DNA of 64,000 nucleotides, taken from positions 1-64,000 of the forward strand of contig QXWV01000044.1 of NCBI GenBank assembly GCA_009911195.1, read 5' to 3'. The position numbers and the translations under genes are program-made. Source of the DNA: Lachnospiraceae bacterium. Its GTDB lineage: Bacteria > Bacillota > Clostridia > Lachnospirales > Lachnospiraceae. This document shows, piece by piece, positions 50,513-59,030 of the stretch. Numbering within the stretch: the stretch's first letter is position 1; every line of letters starts with the position of its first letter. Below the pieces are notes generated by a model that had not been told where the DNA came from, searched no databases, and saw only the letters and a program-made list of their open reading frames with translations.

Positions 50513-50725
50513 TTACATTACCATGATTTTATTTGCCATATCCTTACCGATGGCCACTCTGGAATCTTTGATATTAACAATGATGCTTCCACCGGCAGTG
50601 GATATTACAGTTACAATTCCACCTGCCACAAAACCTAGATTTTCCAAAAATTTTCTCGTTTCCTCTTTACCGCCTACTTTACGAATCACATTAGATTTCC
50701 CGGTACTTACCATTGATAACGGCAT
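50513..50725 (-). CDS. feoA: FeoA family protein (first copy)
   Basis: 70 residues, MPLSMVSTGKSNVIRKVGGK at the start and FLENLGFVAGGIVTVISTAGGS in the core, typical of the shorter clostridial FeoA paralogue that usually precedes a second feoA. First gene of the operon, about 70 bases after the promoter at 50798-50826. Role in FeoB regulation is inferred from family and position. Confidence 0.92.
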   Translation of the reverse strand: MPLSMVSTGKSNVIRKVGGKEETRKFLENLGFVAGGIVTVISTAGGSIIVNIKDSRVAIGKDMANKIMVM

Positions 50726-50790
50726 AATTTATTCCCTTCTTTCTTTCATATGAGTGGTTTGTCTGAAAATGTTTTATATCCATTTTTTTC

Positions 50791-50826
50791 ATTAGTTAGT
50801 ATAATCTAACTAATGTCTGTTGTCAA
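50791..50826 (-). promoter_or_regulatory. feo promoter with overlapping DtxR-type operator
   Basis: Minus-strand TTGACA (50821-50826) and TATACT (50798-50803) with 17-bp spacing. The -10 lies inside a 24-bp palindrome at 50791-50814 with arms ATTAGTTAG and CTAACTAAT, which resembles the TTAGGTTAG-type operator of DtxR/IdeR regulators. Iron-loaded repressor bound here would block RNA polymerase. A DtxR-family gene is divergently transcribed 170 bases away. Confidence 0.85.
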
Positions 50827-50833
50827 TAACATT

Positions 50834-50867
50834 TTCGCTTTTATATTATTCATTTTATAAAAGCGAA
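50834..50867. promoter_or_regulatory. 12-bp inverted repeat upstream of the feo promoter
   Basis: TTCGCTTTTATA (50834-50845) is perfectly complementary to TATAAAAGCGAA (50856-50867) with a 10-nt loop. It is between the two divergent promoters; it could be a second operator or a structural element. Not a clear terminator. Confidence 0.6.
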
Positions 50868-50904
50868 TATTTTACCAGGTATTTTACCTGTCCCCCTCTA
50901 TTCG

Positions 50905-50933
50905 TTGACATTCCTTTTCCATTTTGCTATATT
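50905..50933 (+). promoter_or_regulatory. promoter of the DtxR-family regulator
   Basis: TTGACA (50905-50910) and TATATT (50928-50933) with 17-bp spacing and a TG before the -10. No copy of the feo-type palindrome overlaps it, so the regulator may not repress itself through that site. Confidence 0.8.
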
Positions 50934-50983
50934 TAATCCAATAAAAGACAAGCCAATAATGAAAGGAGCGCACAATCCCCATT

Positions 50984-51355
50984 ATGAATGTAAATGAATC
51001 AGCAGAAAATTACCTGGAAACTATATTAATACTCAGTAAATCCCATCCGGTAGTGCGTTCTGTAGATATTGCAGAAGAATTAGGTTTTAAAAAATCCAGC
51101 GTTAGTGTAGCAATGAAAAATCTAAGGGAAAAAAAGCATATTACAGTGACCAAGGAAGGCTTCATCTATTTAACAGAGTCTGGTAAAGCCATTGCCGATA
51201 TGATTTACGAACGGCATGAGGTGATAAGCGGCTGGCTGGAAAGTTTGGGGGTAGACGGTAAAACGGCTGCCTCCGATGCCTGCCGCATAGAACATGTCAT
51301 CAGCAAAGAAAGTTTTGAAGCCATCAAGGACTACATTTCACAAAATGAAAGGTAA
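50984..51355 (+). CDS. DtxR/MntR-family metal-dependent regulator
   Basis: 123 residues with an N-terminal winged helix (SAENYLETILILSK, VRSVDIAEELGFKKSSVSVAMKNLREKKHI) and a dimerisation/metal region containing ERHEVISGWLESLGVD and ACRIEHVIS, which supply Glu, His, Cys and His ligands. It lacks the SH3 domain of DtxR and so has MntR-like length, slightly shorter than the usual 140. Position opposite the feo operon and the operator at 50791-50814 suggest Fe2+ rather than Mn2+ sensing. GAAAGGAG precedes the ATG. Confidence 0.88.
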   Translation: MNVNESAENYLETILILSKSHPVVRSVDIAEELGFKKSSVSVAMKNLREKKHITVTKEGFIYLTESGKAIADMIYERHEVISGWLESLGVDGKTAASDACRIEHVISKESFEAIKDYISQNER

Positions 51356-51361
51356 GCCCGA

Positions 51362-51442
51362 ATGGGAAGGCGCTTGAAAGCCGCTAGTATAAAAGCTTGT
51401 GTAAGTGACTTTTATACTAGCGGCCTTCAAGCGTCTTCCCAT
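51362..51442. repeat. 34-bp near-perfect inverted repeat
   Basis: The arms are 51362-51395 and 51409-51442, identical at 32 of 34 positions, with a 13-nt loop. The left arm starts ATGGGAAGGCGCTTG and the right arm ends CAAGCGTCTTCCCAT. It fills the gap between two convergent genes (regulator and spermidine synthase-like). There is no T tract at the foot of the stem. Confidence 0.9.
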
Positions 51443-51447
51443 CAAAT

Positions 51448-53043
51448 TTACATAGAGTTTAGGATGCCTTGGATTCCATCCCGTTCAAATATTTGTTTGT
51501 AGTATCCGATTTCCTGCTGAATCAGTCCGTCAATTACGCTCATTCCGAGCAGCTCCACCGGGGCTTTATCGTCTGTGAGCAAAAGCTCCCCTTTTTCATA
51601 CTTCACCAGTTCCCCCGAAACATGGTGCATCATATCCGCCAGTTCCCCGTTGCTTAAATGTCCGATACCTTCATCCAGAGTCTCCAAGATTTCCCCGCTT
51701 TGGGCAGCAAAAAGTTCCCGGTTGGTAGAGCCGCGTACATCCACAGTATATACGGTATCAAAAACGTTAGCAATCGTATCGGAAAGGTATTCGTTAATAT
51801 TTCCTTCTTCCTCGGAATGCATATTCATATTCACTACCATGACACCGTCCTCTTTCAAATGTTCTTTCACCATGGAGAAGAATTCTATGGAAGACATCTG
51901 GAAAGGGATTGTAATATCCTGATAGGCATCCACCATAATCACATCATATTTTTTATCCACGGCCTGTAGATAAGCGCGGCCATCATAGGTGGTCACATCT
52001 ACGGTGTCAGGAAGGGCAAAATATTTTCCTGCCAAATCGGTAATCTTCTGGTCGATTTCAACCCCTTCAATAGATACATTTTCAAAATAATTTATACACT
52101 GCTTCGCATAAGTGCCTGTTCCCATCCCAAGGATAAGGATATCCCCCGCCTCTTTCCCCTCCATCCCTGCCATTAGCGGGGCAGCCAGGGCATAGTCATA
52201 ATACATGCCTGTAAGGGACTCGTCCTTTTTCATAATGGACTGTACGCCAAATAGTACATTGGTAGAAAGAATAACGCTATCCTCCGTCTCTTTTACCTGC
52301 AAATAATTGTAGATGGATTCCCCTTCGTATATGAGGCTGTTTTCCCAAAACGCAAAACTGCCGGAATGCCCTAAAATGCTGCAAAGGATAAAAAGAATGA
52401 TGGCTATGGCGCAAGCCCCTCCCTTTGTCTTTTTGCTCATAAAATATACCAGGCCAAGCACAAGTAGGATTCCCGAAAAAATCAAAAAAGTAATGGATGT
52501 TCCTACCGCCGGTATGGTTACAAAGGTGGGCATAAAAGTACCAATGATGCTCCCGATAGTGTTAAATGCCCCTAGAGTGCCTACCGTTTTCCCACTGTCA
52601 TCCAAGCTGTCCACCGTATATTTCACCAGGGAAGGGGTTACTGTACCTAAAAGGAACAGAGGATATACAAAAATCACCATGCAAGCTACAAAACCTGCCA
52701 GTATAAGGAAATTATTATTGACAGTCATAATCAGTACCGCAGAAATCGCTAAAATAATATATTTTCCCACCACTGGTATGGCCGCTATCCATATGGCCGC
52801 AATAATCAGCCGTATATACAGCCTGTCAGGATTGGGGTTTTTATCAGCGCTTCTGCCGCCCCAGATATTCCCCAATGCCATGGCAATCATTATTGTTCCT
52901 ATAATAATCGTCCATACAATCTGCGAGGAACTAAAATATGGCGCCAACAGGCGGCTGGCTCCAAGCTCCACCGCCATAACAGACATCCCGGCAAAAAATT
53001 CAGTGAAATACAAATAGTATTTGTTTTTTAAAATGCTTTCCAT
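51448..53043 (-). CDS. membrane-fused spermidine synthase-like protein
   Basis: 531 residues. The N-terminal half (about 10-225) has about seven membrane helices. The C-terminal half (about 235-500) is a spermidine-synthase-like Rossmann domain with ILILGMGTGTYAKQ (SAM-like site), IEGVEIDQKI, DGRAYL and VDAYQD. The usual catalytic Asp and Asp/Glu positions cannot be confirmed. Proteins of this fused type are common in bacteria and are of uncertain function; aminopropyltransferase activity is unproven. It precedes nothing on the same strand closely and follows the transglutaminase gene by 21 bases. Confidence 0.82.
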   Translation of the reverse strand: MESILKNKYYLYFTEFFAGMSVMAVELGASRLLAPYFSSSQIVWTIIIGTIMIAMALGNIWGGRSADKNPNPDRLYIRLIIAAIWIAAIPVVGKYIILAISAVLIMTVNNNFLILAGFVACMVIFVYPLFLLGTVTPSLVKYTVDSLDDSGKTVGTLGAFNTIGSIIGTFMPTFVTIPAVGTSITFLIFSGILLVLGLVYFMSKKTKGGACAIAIILFILCSILGHSGSFAFWENSLIYEGESIYNYLQVKETEDSVILSTNVLFGVQSIMKKDESLTGMYYDYALAAPLMAGMEGKEAGDILILGMGTGTYAKQCINYFENVSIEGVEIDQKITDLAGKYFALPDTVDVTTYDGRAYLQAVDKKYDVIMVDAYQDITIPFQMSSIEFFSMVKEHLKEDGVMVVNMNMHSEEEGNINEYLSDTIANVFDTVYTVDVRGSTNRELFAAQSGEILETLDEGIGHLSNGELADMMHHVSGELVKYEKGELLLTDDKAPVELLGMSVIDGLIQQEIGYYKQIFERDGIQGILNSM

Positions 53044-53064
53044 ATCCGGTGTTCATCTCCTTCG

Positions 53065-54672
53065 TTAAAAAAATGTAATCGTATGATATAAAAGAACCCT
53101 GCCATCCTGCAGGCTTTCTGCTTCCACATCCACTTCGCATCCTCCTGCCCCCAGTTCTTCCAGCACCCTGTCCATATACCCAAACGAATAGTTATCGCTT
53201 TCATAGGCCCGGTAGCATTCCATCCAAAGGTCCTCGCTGTCTACAATGTTAACAAACTCAATGAAATCGCCCGCTGTTGTTAGCTGCCTGTAACAATCAT
53301 CATAATATTCCTGCAGGCTACGTAGCACATCTTTTTCTGAGAAACCGATTTCATTCAGGCTTCTTCGCTCATCCACATATTGGGGTTGTGCCTGTTCGGG
53401 AGATGATTCTTGCGTGGAATCCTCCAGGTTGCTGTATTTTGTTCCATTGCAGGCCGGAAGATAAACGGATAAATCCTCCCTTCTATGGGTAGTGGAAAAT
53501 TCGCTGTCTGTTTTATTAAAATAGCCATATTTATCAGGGTTAGTATCATCCCAGGTGGCATCCGCATTATAATATTCCCCATCCAAACGGATAATGTTCC
53601 AGGCATGGCTTTCCCCCGCATATCCGGTGCAGTAATAGCAAGGGATGCCAAGTTCTGTCATTAAATATTGAAAACTTCTGGCATATCCGGCGCAGACGGT
53701 GCGCCCTCCTACTAAAGCACTGTAGGCGCTTTGATTAAGCGGTGCACCCATATCATAAGTAATCCGGTCCAACAGGGCATTGTGCACATATAGCTCTTTC
53801 TCGTAGTCGCTTCCCAGATTCCGGGCGCCTGATAGGATACTTTCTGCCCCACTTTGAAATTCGCCTTTAGCTTCATCCAGGTTATCCACCAGATAGTTGA
53901 ATTCCAGGGCGATTTCTGCACATTCCCCGTTTCTCGCAAACTTTGCCCTATAGGCGGAATCCAGCCAAAACAGTTCAGGATGGTCATTAAATACTGCCAT
54001 AAATGTATGGCGAAGCTCTGTCTGGTTTACTTTTTCAATTGGATTAAAAATTCCATTTACCGCCATGGCATTGGCATAAATCTGCCGGTACAGTGATTGC
54101 AGCTTTTCCGGAAGCATTCCATAATAAGGATAATATTCCGTATCAAAGCTTAAATCTTCCCCTGTTTCACCGTAAGTATATTTTTTTTGCAGCTCCTTCG
54201 CTTCTTCTTCATCAATCTGTTCGGCAACTTCCTGAACTGGGGTGTATCCCCCCCGTCCAGTGACGGATTCTGGAACATTGACCGCTTCCCTTTCCGGGGG
54301 CACATATCCGGAATTGATATCTTCTCCCAGCAGATTTTCCAACGTTCCGTTTTCCCCATTATCCGAACCTGTGGCATTCCCCGTTCCGCCATGCACCGCG
54401 GCATCATCCGAGCCAACGGCTATGCCATCGGCTATGCTATCGGCTATGCTATCGGCTATGCCATCAGCGGCGCCGCTGCCCTCCGGCATTGGAAGCATAT
54501 CCTCCTGAGCCATATCTTCCCCATAAGGAGAAGTACCATTCCCTAATTTATTCTGGAAAAGGCCGGCCACCTTATCCGAAAGATTGGGCTGGAACGCACA
54601 GATTATAATGAACAGACTAATAAGTGACAATAGAATCAAAATACTGTACAGTAAACCTTTTAAAAATTTCAT
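53065..54672 (-). CDS. membrane-anchored transglutaminase-like protein
   Basis: 535 residues from the ATG at 54672, which has GAGGAT upstream; the frame opens at 54684. One N-terminal membrane helix (about 5-28) is followed by a Gly/Asp/Ser-rich linker to residue 150, with a 12-bp DNA repeat. The transglutaminase core has the catalytic triad: Cys in GGRTVCAGYARSF, His in ESHAWNI and Asp in NADATWDD. The active site would be outside the membrane. Such domains can act as proteases, cross-linkers or amidases on wall or surface proteins; which one applies here is unknown. The C-terminal part (about 430-535) is not recognised. Confidence 0.85.
   Translation of the reverse strand: MKFLKGLLYSILILLSLISLFIIICAFQPNLSDKVAGLFQNKLGNGTSPYGEDMAQEDMLPMPEGSGAADGIADSIADSIADGIAVGSDDAAVHGGTGNATGSDNGENGTLENLLGEDINSGYVPPEREAVNVPESVTGRGGYTPVQEVAEQIDEEEAKELQKKYTYGETGEDLSFDTEYYPYYGMLPEKLQSLYRQIYANAMAVNGIFNPIEKVNQTELRHTFMAVFNDHPELFWLDSAYRAKFARNGECAEIALEFNYLVDNLDEAKGEFQSGAESILSGARNLGSDYEKELYVHNALLDRITYDMGAPLNQSAYSALVGGRTVCAGYARSFQYLMTELGIPCYYCTGYAGESHAWNIIRLDGEYYNADATWDDTNPDKYGYFNKTDSEFSTTHRREDLSVYLPACNGTKYSNLEDSTQESSPEQAQPQYVDERRSLNEIGFSEKDVLRSLQEYYDDCYRQLTTAGDFIEFVNIVDSEDLWMECYRAYESDNYSFGYMDRVLEELGAGGCEVDVEAESLQDGRVLLYHTITFF
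54418..54465 (-). repeat. 12-bp tandem repeat in the transglutaminase-like gene
   Basis: Four 12-bp units (GGCTATGCCATC or GGCTATGCTATC) encode DGIADSIADSIADGIA in the extracytoplasmic linker. Length variation would change only the linker. Confidence 0.9.
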
Positions 54673-54694
54673 TTTAATCCTCATTTCTGTATTT

Positions 54695-55402
54695 TTATTG
54701 CAGAAGAACCCTATCCCTCTCTTCTTTTGTCAATTCCCTGTAGCATCCGCAAGGAAGATGTTCGTCCAGGGAAATCCCTCCCATGCCAATTCTTTTCAAA
54801 TAAGTGACCTGGCATCCTACGGCTTTTAGCATCCGTTTCACCTGATGGTATTTCCCTTCCCTGAGCGTCAGGTAAAGGCTGGTATCCGTAATTTGTTCTG
54901 CTTTTGCAGGCAAGGTCAGTTTTTCCTCCCCTATATCTATACCTGTCTCCAGCAAGCGCCTGCCTTCTTCCGTCAGCGCATTATCCAGTTCCACGTAATA
55001 AACCTTATCCACATGCTTTCTCGGCGAAAGGAGGCGATGCGCCAGTTCTCCGTCATTTGTCATAATAAGCAGCCCTTCCGTATCCTTGTCCAGCCTCCCT
55101 ACCGGAAAAAGACCGTCATACCCACTATCTTTTAATAGGTCCGTTACAGTTTCGCAAAGGTTATCTTTTGTAGCGGATACTACCCCTTTCGGCTTATTCA
55201 GCATATAATAAACATATTTATGGTATTCAATTTCTTTCCCCTGGAAAGTAACTTTATCCTGCCCTTCCTTTACTTTGTACTCTGGTTTTTTGATGATTTC
55301 CCCATTCACCTTTACCGTTCCCTGCTTCAGAAAAACCTTTACCTGGCTGCGGCTGCCTACATTGGCATCACATAGAAATTTATCTAAGCGAAGCATTTCC
55401 AT
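54695..55402 (-). CDS. RsuA/RluB-family pseudouridine synthase
   Basis: 235 residues. An S4 domain (about 5-55, RLDKFLCDANVGSRSQVKVF) precedes the catalytic domain with YMLNKPKGVVSA, the catalytic Asp in VGRLDKDTEGLLI, and LREGKYHQVKRMLKAVGC. RsuA-type enzymes modify a single site in 16S or 23S rRNA; which one cannot be told here. It lies 22 bases before the transglutaminase gene on the same strand. Confidence 0.93.
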   Translation of the reverse strand: MEMLRLDKFLCDANVGSRSQVKVFLKQGTVKVNGEIIKKPEYKVKEGQDKVTFQGKEIEYHKYVYYMLNKPKGVVSATKDNLCETVTDLLKDSGYDGLFPVGRLDKDTEGLLIMTNDGELAHRLLSPRKHVDKVYYVELDNALTEEGRRLLETGIDIGEEKLTLPAKAEQITDTSLYLTLREGKYHQVKRMLKAVGCQVTYLKRIGMGGISLDEHLPCGCYRELTKEERDRVLLQ

Positions 55403-55470
55403 TCTCCTTCTATTTTTTCATATATATCATATACTTGTATTAGATTTTGCTTTACGAAAAGGGTGATTTC

Positions 55471-56454
55471 TTGAGAAAAAAAATCAAAACATTTTTCCTA
55501 ACCCTCACATTTCTTCTCCTGACCGGGCTATTGCTCGCTTTCCCAAAGGAAAGCCTTGCTTTTTCCCTGACTGGCCTACAGCTTTGGTTTAACCGGATGG
55601 TACCTACGCTGCTTCCCTTTATGATTTTATCGGGAATCATGATTCGCCTGAATTTAACGGAACATGTGGTCAAAGCGGTCAGCCCTTTTCTTATGCCCTT
55701 TTTCAAAATAAGCTTAAACGGCCTTTATGCCATTGTTATTGGCTTCCTCTGCGGCTTCCCTATGGGGGCAAAGGTCATAGCCGATTTATATGCAGGGCAT
55801 AGGGTTTCTAAGAAAGAAGCATCTTTCCTTTTGGCCTTCTGCAATAATATCGGCCCTGTATATTTTATCAGCTTTGTGCTCCCTACGTTGGAGCTTAAGC
55901 TGGTTCTCCCCTATGTTTTTGGCATGTATGGCCTGCCTTTGTGCTATGGCATTTTTTTAAGGCATACAATATACCGAGTCCGCATTCCAGTTCCATCCCA
56001 TCCTGGCCCTGCCCGCAAACTAAAAAGCATTCTTTCCGCCGCAGAAGGCGCTGCCCCCATATCGTTGTTAGATACCTTGGATGATTCCATTTTGTCGGGG
56101 CTTTACAGCATAGCCAAGCTGGGGGGATATATGGTGCTTTTTAATCTATTGAATTTGGTGCCCAGGGCATTCCTCCCTGCTGGTTCTCTCTCCAGCATAG
56201 ATTCTGGTGCGATAATAAACTGCCTTCTGGAAATCACCAGCGGCATCAGCCGCATTGGCAGCCATGCCCCCCTTATTGTGCTTCTTTTGCTGCCTTTTGG
56301 CGGTTTTTCCTGTATTGCCCAGACATACAGTATGATAAAAAATACCGACCTCTCCCTAAAAAATTACATGTTTCATAAACTGATGCTTTCCGGCATTACT
56401 TTGCTTTACTATTTCCTCTGGCAACTATTTTTTCCTTCTTCGTTTCTTCTTTGA
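55471..56454 (+). CDS. ylbJ: sporulation integral membrane protein YlbJ-like
   Basis: About 327 residues if translated from the TTG at 55471, which has AAAAGGGTG upstream; the frame opens at 55447. About eight membrane helices. The nucleoside-recognition (Gate) pattern is seen: FMILSGIMIRLN, IGFLCGFPMGAKVIADLYAGHRVSKKEA and LLAFCNNIGPVYFIS. YlbJ is needed at an intermediate stage of spore development in Bacillus. It ends 30 bases inside the convergent amidase gene. Confidence 0.8.
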   Translation: MRKKIKTFFLTLTFLLLTGLLLAFPKESLAFSLTGLQLWFNRMVPTLLPFMILSGIMIRLNLTEHVVKAVSPFLMPFFKISLNGLYAIVIGFLCGFPMGAKVIADLYAGHRVSKKEASFLLAFCNNIGPVYFISFVLPTLELKLVLPYVFGMYGLPLCYGIFLRHTIYRVRIPVPSHPGPARKLKSILSAAEGAAPISLLDTLDDSILSGLYSIAKLGGYMVLFNLLNLVPRAFLPAGSLSSIDSGAIINCLLEITSGISRIGSHAPLIVLLLLPFGGFSCIAQTYSMIKNTDLSLKNYMFHKLMLSGITLLYYFLWQLFFPSSFLL

Positions 56455-57795
56455 GCGCCGTCCTTTCAAAAGGATTCCTGCTAACAGGACCAGTACCAGT
56501 AGAATGGACGAACAAACCGCAGCCACCTGAAGAAAATATAGTATGGTCGGCTTGGTAACCGTTTTGGCATCATCATCTTTTCCCGCCTGTTTTCCTGCAT
56601 CTTCCGCTGCCGGCAGCGTTTCCGGGCTATTCTGGGCGGTCATAATGCCAGCCTCCACCGCATCTGCCCCCATATATGGCTTCTGGGATTCCGATGGTTT
56701 TTCTTCGCCAGGCATTAGCACTTCTTCTTCCCCATAAAGCATGGAAGGAAGGTAAACATGGTTGCTTTCGGAAGAAATATCATACTTATTATATACCTTT
56801 ACTACCAAATCAGGAACAGTGCCCGAAGGTATATTTGCCATAAAGGTAAGAATATCTTTGCTGCGTGGCTCCCATGCCTGTAATTCGGAAAAATTTTTCC
56901 CACCATCCCAGCTATAGCTGTAATATAATATATAGCTGTCATAATCAGCAGCATATATTGAGACTGTTACATCCCCTGTGTCTTCATTTACATCGTCAAC
57001 ATCTATAGTGCATACATCCGGTTCCGTAAGGTCCGGTTTCACCGGTGCAGCGGGAAAAGGGGGCTCTTCTTTCCGGTAACTGCTATAATCAACGCCTAAC
57101 ACTTCCGATTTTAATCCGTAGTATTTCGCCACAGCAGTGGCATCCAAAACCCCAAGCTGCTTTAACCTTTCCTTAGAAGTATAAAACGGCATATCCTTTT
57201 CATGGTCCAAATGGCAGTGTTCTATTAACGCGGAAGGTATTCCCCTTGCCGTAGAATGGCGGATAATCCCGTAGTAATCTTCCCCGTCATCATTCATCCT
57301 TGTCTTGATTCCTCTGGGGTAAAGCCCCATATCCTCCAGCAGGTCGAGCTCTGCGCTGGCAAACCCATACCCTTTCTGGTATTCTTCACCAAATGCTGAT
57401 ATCCAAACCTCCGAACCAAAAAGGTTTCTTTCCAGGGAGCTATTGAAATGCAGGCAAAACAAAAAATCCGCATTTTTTGAGGCCGCGAATTCCGCCCGCT
57501 CTTCCAGGCTCATATCCTTATCCCCACTGCGGGTCATATGGACTTCTATTCCTTCATATTTTTCCAGCTCTTCCTTCATTGCGGATGCCACTGTCAGCGT
57601 CATATCCTTTTCCGTGTATCCGTTATATTGCGCCCCCAGGTTCTCCCCTCCGTGCCCTGCATCCAGCACCACCACTACCGGCTGCGCTGCATATCCGCGC
57701 ATATTAAATAGGCAAAAAAGAAGGAAACAGGCTATGCTGTTTACCGATATTTTAATAAATCTATTCATGTTAATTACTATGCTAGTTGCCTCCAT
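56425..57795 (-). CDS. N-acetylmuramoyl-L-alanine amidase with C-terminal membrane anchor
   Basis: 456 residues from the ATG at 57795; an inner ATG at 57768 would remove nine residues and neither has a clear binding site. A signal segment (about 15-35) precedes an Amidase_3 catalytic domain (about 38-235) with the zinc ligands in VLDAGHGGEN, Glu in NGYTEKD, CLHFNSS and catalytic Glu in LIEHCHLDHE. A beta-rich domain follows (about 270-350), then a linker, a membrane helix (about 425-448) and a tail RRSKKKRRRKK. It cuts the bond between MurNAc and the stem peptide. The basic tail is like that of the cohesin-like protein. Confidence 0.9.
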   Translation of the reverse strand: MEATSIVINMNRFIKISVNSIACFLLFCLFNMRGYAAQPVVVVLDAGHGGENLGAQYNGYTEKDMTLTVASAMKEELEKYEGIEVHMTRSGDKDMSLEERAEFAASKNADFLFCLHFNSSLERNLFGSEVWISAFGEEYQKGYGFASAELDLLEDMGLYPRGIKTRMNDDGEDYYGIIRHSTARGIPSALIEHCHLDHEKDMPFYTSKERLKQLGVLDATAVAKYYGLKSEVLGVDYSSYRKEEPPFPAAPVKPDLTEPDVCTIDVDDVNEDTGDVTVSIYAADYDSYILYYSYSWDGGKNFSELQAWEPRSKDILTFMANIPSGTVPDLVVKVYNKYDISSESNHVYLPSMLYGEEEVLMPGEEKPSESQKPYMGADAVEAGIMTAQNSPETLPAAEDAGKQAGKDDDAKTVTKPTILYFLQVAAVCSSILLVLVLLAGILLKGRRSKKKRRRKK

Positions 57796-57867
57796 GTAGG
57801 AATAAGGAAACCGGCTCCGTCATTAAGGGCGAAACCGGTTTTCAATTATTTTTACTATTTAACTGCC

Positions 57868-58479
57868 CTATTTCAGCATATCCAAATTCAGGGATTCACC
57901 GTCTGCCCCGTTTTCCGCCCCACCTAGCAGTGAATCCGTTTCCTGCGGACGCAAATCTGCCCTGTTAGACCTTATAACCTCCGCATATCCGTTTAAATTA
58001 TTAATAAAACTCTCATAATGGGATGTTGTCATGTTCATTGTCTGTACCATCATATTTTCCAGATTCGCCAGCATATCATCCGTGTACTGAATCGCTGCCG
58101 CCCTCATATTATTGGCCTCAATGGTAGCATTATCCAGTATTTCCTGTGCCTGATGGCTGGCCAGGCTCACTACCTCATTAGCCTGGGCATAAGCCTGCTG
58201 CATAATTTCATGCTCGTTAATCAGTTCATTCGTATGTACGGTAGCCTCATTGATTAAAGCTTCCGCCTTCGTCCTGGCATCATTTAAGATGGCCTCTTTA
58301 TTGCTGATTATCTTTTGATAGCGTTTAATTTCATCAGGAGTTTTCATCCGAAGTTCCCGAAGCAGTTCATCAATCTCCTCTTTGTTCACAATAATCTTCG
58401 TATTGGACAATGCCTGATATTTACAACTGTCAATGTACTCTTCGATTTCGTCAATTAACTGTTCAATCCTGCTGCTCAT
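57868..58479 (-). CDS. coiled-coil protein of unknown function
   Basis: 203 residues, almost entirely helical with long stretches of Glu, Gln, Ala, Asn and Ile: IEQLIDEIEEYIDSCK, AILNDARTKAEALINEA, AQANEVVSLASHQAQEIL. DivIVA- or ATP-synthase-subunit-like coiled coils are often assigned to such proteins automatically. It is encoded right after coaD and rsmD on the minus strand, a conserved clostridial neighbourhood. A cell division or membrane-scaffold role is possible but not supported by a specific motif. Confidence 0.75.
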   Translation of the reverse strand: MSSRIEQLIDEIEEYIDSCKYQALSNTKIIVNKEEIDELLRELRMKTPDEIKRYQKIISNKEAILNDARTKAEALINEATVHTNELINEHEIMQQAYAQANEVVSLASHQAQEILDNATIEANNMRAAAIQYTDDMLANLENMMVQTMNMTTSHYESFINNLNGYAEVIRSNRADLRPQETDSLLGGAENGADGESLNLDMLK

Positions 58480-58521
58480 ATAGTAACCTCTCCCACTACT
58501 GCAGTTCCCCTTTTTGCAGTA

Positions 58522-59007
58522 TTATCTATGTCCGTATTTTTCATAAATAAGCTGTGCCACGAACTCTGGCACGCACATGGATATATCCCCATTGAAGCTG
58601 GCAATTTCCTTTACGCTGCTGGAACTCAAATAGGCATATTCCAAACTGGTGGTCAAAAACATCGTGTCCAGTTCTCCTTTGGAAAGCAGCTTATTGGTTT
58701 GGGCAATCTGTAACTCATACTCAAAATCGGTAATCGCCCGTAGTCCACGGATGGCCACATGCACCTTCTTTTCTTTTGCATAATCAATTAATAAGCCGCT
58801 GAAAAAATCCACTTTCACATTTGGTATATCTTTTGTCGCTTCTTCTAATATCTTAACACGTTCTTCCACAGAAAACAATGGAGTCTTTAATTGATTGTTC
58901 AACACACTTACTGTTAATTCGTCAAAAATATCCGCAGCACGACGAATTATATCAAGGTGTCCATATGTAACCGGGTCAAAACTTCCCGGATAAATAGCAG
59001 CCTTCAT
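58522..59007 (-). CDS. coaD: phosphopantetheine adenylyltransferase
   Basis: 161 residues from the ATG at 59007, giving the conserved [17 protein letters not shown] start and having GGGG nearby; the frame extends to 59028. The nucleotidyltransferase motif [10 protein letters not shown] and the [10 protein letters not shown] motif are intact. The enzyme makes dephospho-CoA from ATP and 4'-phosphopantetheine. It follows rsmD by 23 bases, a common Firmicute pairing. Confidence 0.96.
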   Translation of the reverse strand: MKAAIYPGSFDPVTYGHLDIIRRAADIFDELTVSVLNNQLKTPLFSVEERVKILEEATKDIPNVKVDFFSGLLIDYAKEKKVHVAIRGLRAITDFEYELQIAQTNKLLSKGELDTMFLTTSLEYAYLSSSSVKEIASFNGDISMCVPEFVAQLIYEKYGHR

Positions 59008-59030
59008 TTTTCCCCTTGCTCCTCTCAATT

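Noticed and set aside
52313-53017. 234-codon plus-strand frame opposite the spermidine synthase-like gene
   Set aside because: It mirrors the membrane region of the real gene; no start signal and no recognisable features.
57806-57840. Strong terminator of the coiled-coil gene
   Set aside because: AAACCGG and CCGGTTT arms can pair, but the loop is about 20 bases and there is no clear T tract, so it is left out of the features.
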